Positions 6,378-8,363 of a stretch of 8,363 bases of DNA are shown here, one piece after another. The position numbers and the translations under genes were made by a program. The notes beneath the pieces were generated by a model that saw only the letters and a program-made list of their open reading frames with translations, made no database searches and was not told the origin of the DNA. Position 1 is the stretch's first letter; every line of letters begins with the position of its first letter. Source of the DNA: Tannerella sp. (lineage in GTDB: Bacteria; Bacteroidota; Bacteroidia; Bacteroidales; Tannerellaceae); contig JAITNE010000047.1 of assembly GCA_031290635.1 (NCBI GenBank), forward strand, positions 1-8,363. The letters are read 5' to 3'.

Positions 6378-7471
6378 ACGACGGCGCTGAAACGATGTGT
6401 TGGTTTGGGACGTTCGGGTTGCAGGTAGTACCATTTAAGAACTCTGTAAAAATACTTTTCGGCTGCAAGAGTATCGAGTGTCCGGCGCACGATATCATTG
6501 AGCGTTTTGGGAGAGGTTTCGACGCGAGCGTTGATGATAACTCTGGCGTCTGTTCCGCTGCCTGCTTTGCCACGTATAGACATCGTTTCGCGTGTGCCGG
6601 TAATGTTGCCTGCGGTAAACGAATTAACGCTCTCGGTAATCACTTTGACGTGTCCTACGGCATATCCTGCCGTGTCTAAGTTGTCGGCCAGCAATGACAT
6701 CAATTTAAGCATATATTCGTCCCAATCAGTGATGTGGAATCCGTTGTTGACGGCGATTGTTGCGTTAAGCCAGCCGAGTACGGCCTCGCCGTTGGCATAC
6801 GTGTCGTAATCGATTTCGGGGATATGACTGCCGGCTACTTGACCGCTCTCCATCGTTTCCTTCAGCCATTCGTCCAGACCGACGCCTGTCAATGCGCTTG
6901 CAGTCAGAACAGTAGCCTCATGGTATCGCGTTTGTGTCCTTTGCCTGAGGTTTGAGAGTTCGTCGGCTTGCAGCAGGTCGGTTTTATTGATAAGGATGAT
7001 GTCGCTTTCTTCCAATTGTTTACGGAAGATATAGGCGGCGTCGGGATGCAGACCGGCGTTGCCTCCGTCGAGTATGTCGCGCAGTCGGATAGGGTCGGTC
7101 AGTACGCTTAGGGGTGCAAGTGTAAACTCTTTGCCATAGAATTGCTTCAAGGGCTGCAGGATACTTGCAGAAAGGTCGGTGCAGCTGCCTACCGGCTCGG
7201 CGATGATAATGTCGGCGTTGGCTTTGCGACGTATGTAACGTATAGCGTCGATGAATCCTTCAAAGTTGCAACAGAAACAACTGCCGCTCACTTCGGTTAC
7301 GCGGAGTTTGTTAAGCTCAAGCAGTTTGCTGTCAACAAGTTCGGGAGCTTGGTCGTTAGTTATCAGACCTACATGCAGTCCTTTTTTTTGCAGTCTGTGT
7401 GCCGCTTCAAAGAGTAGGGTCGTCTTGCCCGCCCCCAGAAAGCCACCTGCGATGATTAATTTTGTATCCAT
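6374..7471 (-). CDS. CobW/G3E-family GTPase (COG0523, CobW/P47K-like putative metallochaperone)
   Basis: A 365-residue cytoplasmic GTPase of the G3E family, members of which insert or deliver metals (Zn, Co, Fe or Ni) to target proteins using GTP. Visible motifs: P-loop GFLGAGKTT at 10-18; the family CxCC metal motif Cys65-Phe-Cys67-Cys68; the G3-like AEPVGSCTD at 91-99; and the guanine-specificity NKTD at 162-165. The C-terminal half (about 215-365) is a diverged CobW_C-like region ending RPKPTHRF; no His-rich metal-binding loop is seen, unlike many zinc-type members. Translation is coupled to the downstream kinase gene by a 4-bp ATGA overlap. The ATG at 7471 immediately precedes the usual TKLIIAGGFLGAGKTT start. 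The 55-bp gap upstream contains repeats and, on the coding strand, TAACTTTA, a near match to a -7 box but without a -33 partner. Specific involvement in cobalamin synthesis is not supported, since no cob genes are near. Confidence 0.93.
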   Translation of the reverse strand: MDTKLIIAGGFLGAGKTTLLFEAAHRLQKKGLHVGLITNDQAPELVDSKLLELNKLRVTEVSGSCFCCNFEGFIDAIRYIRRKANADIIIAEPVGSCTDLSASILQPLKQFYGKEFTLAPLSVLTDPIRLRDILDGGNAGLHPDAAYIFRKQLEESDIILINKTDLLQADELSNLRQRTQTRYHEATVLTASALTGVGLDEWLKETMESGQVAGSHIPEIDYDTYANGEAVLGWLNATIAVNNGFHITDWDEYMLKLMSLLADNLDTAGYAVGHVKVITESVNSFTAGNITGTRETMSIRGKAGSGTDARVIINARVETSPKTLNDIVRRTLDTLAAEKYFYRVLKWYYLQPERPKPTHRFSAVV

Positions 7472-7487
7472 ATTATATAAAGTTAAA

Positions 7488-7529
7488 GAAGTTAAGAATT
7501 TATCTTGAAGTTAAGAATTTAAGAAGTTA
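7488..7529. repeat. Short direct repeats between the channel and GTPase genes
   Basis: GAAGTTAAGAATTTA occurs exactly twice, at 7488-7502 and 7507-7521, 19 bp apart, and its first seven bases return at 7523-7529, where they include the stop codon of the channel gene. Two-turn spacing would suit a dimeric DNA-binding protein, but low-complexity AT-rich spacer is equally possible. Confidence 0.6.
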
Positions 7530-8342
7530 TCCGCAGCAATCGTTATTATCTTTTTCTGTGGGTTTGGTAATCATCAGCGGTTCCAGCACATAGAGGAAGA
7601 ACAGTGCAGCAAGGCCTCCTCCTATAATCGGTCCCAGAATATAAACGGTGAAAAAGCCTCCATAAGCATCCGGCAGAGCTGCCTTTCCCCATCCTGCGAG
7701 CATGGACACAAGCCTTGGTCCAAAATCTCTTGCAGGATTAAGTCCTGCCTGCGTCAATGGCGCTACAAGACAGATGATTGACATAACCGTAAACCCTATA
7801 AATACCGGCGCCATTGTATCGCTTGGTCGCCCTACGTTGCAGCCTTCGGTCAGTGCAAATATCATCAAAAGCAGCAGAAATGTGCCGAAAGCTTCCGCGC
7901 CAAACGCCAATGGCAAGGATACGACAGCCGTCATGCCTTCACGCTGGTAGAACTCGCCAAACATGCGGGCTGTATCAACCGACGCCGCCGAGCCTCTGAC
8001 AATATCGTGAGCGCTCTCATAAGCCTCTATCGAAGGCGCAAAGAGCAAAAGAACAGCCACTCCCGCCAAAATAGCGCCGACAAACTGTGCCGTAAGGTAT
8101 TTAGGCAACTTTTTCGCCCTCATCCTGCGACTGATAACCATCGCTATGGATACAGCAGGATTAAGATGTGCACACGACAAATGTCTTGTCAGATAGATTG
8201 CTAACATGACACCCAATCCCCATGCCAACCCTATCTGCAATATACTGTTGTACTCGCCGAATAAAACCGCCACAGCCACCGAGCCGCATCCAAATAGAAC
8301 CATCACGAATGTTCCCAACAATTCGCCTACGAATTCTTTCAT
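7527..8342 (-). CDS. MIP-family channel, GlpF-like aquaglyceroporin
   Basis: A 271-residue inner-membrane channel of the major intrinsic protein family, carrying water, glycerol or similar small neutral solutes. Six hydrophobic segments and both half-helix motifs are present: AHLNPAVS with NPA at 61-63 and AGLNPARDFGPR with NPA at 202-204 and Asp206, the glycerol-type residue. The loop IVRGSAASVD (114-123) and the WGLGVMLAIYL helix (41-51) closely resemble E. coli GlpF. By eye alignment the selectivity filter is Trp41, Ile190, Ala199, Arg205, thus not the pure GlpF set (Trp, Gly, Phe, Arg). The soluble tail ends DNNDCCG with adjacent cysteines at 269-270. No glycerol kinase or glycerol-phosphate dehydrogenase gene accompanies it; the next gene downstream is the CobW GTPase. 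The ATG at 8342 is followed by the usual KEFVGELLGTF. Its promoter lies outside the window. Confidence 0.95.
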   Translation of the reverse strand: MKEFVGELLGTFVMVLFGCGSVAVAVLFGEYNSILQIGLAWGLGVMLAIYLTRHLSCAHLNPAVSIAMVISRRMRAKKLPKYLTAQFVGAILAGVAVLLLFAPSIEAYESAHDIVRGSAASVDTARMFGEFYQREGMTAVVSLPLAFGAEAFGTFLLLLMIFALTEGCNVGRPSDTMAPVFIGFTVMSIICLVAPLTQAGLNPARDFGPRLVSMLAGWGKAALPDAYGGFFTVYILGPIIGGGLAALFFLYVLEPLMITKPTEKDNNDCCG

Positions 8343-8363
8343 TTCTCTATATGACTAAATTTT

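Noticed and set aside
6378..6434. Longer kinase start at the ATG ending at 6434
   Set aside because: It would add 19 polar residues before the first membrane segment and overlap the GTPase gene by 61 bp, whereas the ATG at 6377 gives the classic 4-bp ATGA overlap.
6395..6809. Two plus-strand frames of 94 and 103 residues
   Set aside because: Antisense to the well-supported CobW GTPase, no family resemblance, no promoter.
6374..7471. Cobalamin biosynthesis role for the CobW-like protein
   Set aside because: The family name is historical; no cob or cbi gene is in the window and the neighbours point to signalling and cation transport instead.

Overview
The window looks like chromosome of a Bacteroidales bacterium. 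The evidence is two promoters of the Bacteroides type (-7 box TAnnTTTG, one with a TTG -33 box), few strong Shine-Dalgarno sequences, a LytS-type kinase with a LytTR regulator, and a HicA/HicB pair of the kind common in Bacteroidetes. The genus cannot be told from this sequence alone. No rRNA, tRNA, CRISPR array, insertion sequence or phage gene was seen.

Region 1 (1-1403, visibly more AT-rich, plus strand) is an accessory patch. It holds the 5' remnant of an AAA ATPase, a HicA toxin and HicB antitoxin pair with a clear promoter and an overlapping 7-bp palindrome (likely the autoregulatory operator), and a small MNT-type nucleotidyltransferase without its usual HEPN partner. The HicA frame has no ATG, GTG or TTG where the family normally starts; an ATA stands in the expected place, so the toxin may be weakly expressed or decaying.

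Region 2 (1411-3487, plus strand) holds a CNNM/CorC-type membrane protein (DUF21, two CBS domains, CorC_HlyC) followed after 1 bp by a Cof-type HAD phosphatase. They are probably cotranscribed, perhaps from the promoter in front of the nucleotidyltransferase gene.

Region 3 (3496-8342, minus strand) reads, in transcription order: GlpF-like MIP channel, CobW/G3E GTPase with a CxCC metal motif, LytS-type histidine kinase, LytTR response regulator, CorA divalent cation transporter. The GTPase and kinase genes overlap by 4 bp (ATGA), kinase and regulator are 8 bp apart, and regulator and corA are 30 bp apart, so the last four genes look like one transcription unit. The channel gene is 55 bp upstream of the GTPase gene and may belong to it.

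Taken together, regions 2 and 3 place two divalent-cation transport families (CorC/CNNM and CorA) tail to tail with only 8 bp between them, next to a predicted metal-handling GTPase and a two-component system whose kinase has a Cys-x-His-x3-Cys loop predicted to face the periplasm. A metal- or envelope-homeostasis module is the most interesting working hypothesis. It is inference from gene order and motifs, not demonstrated.
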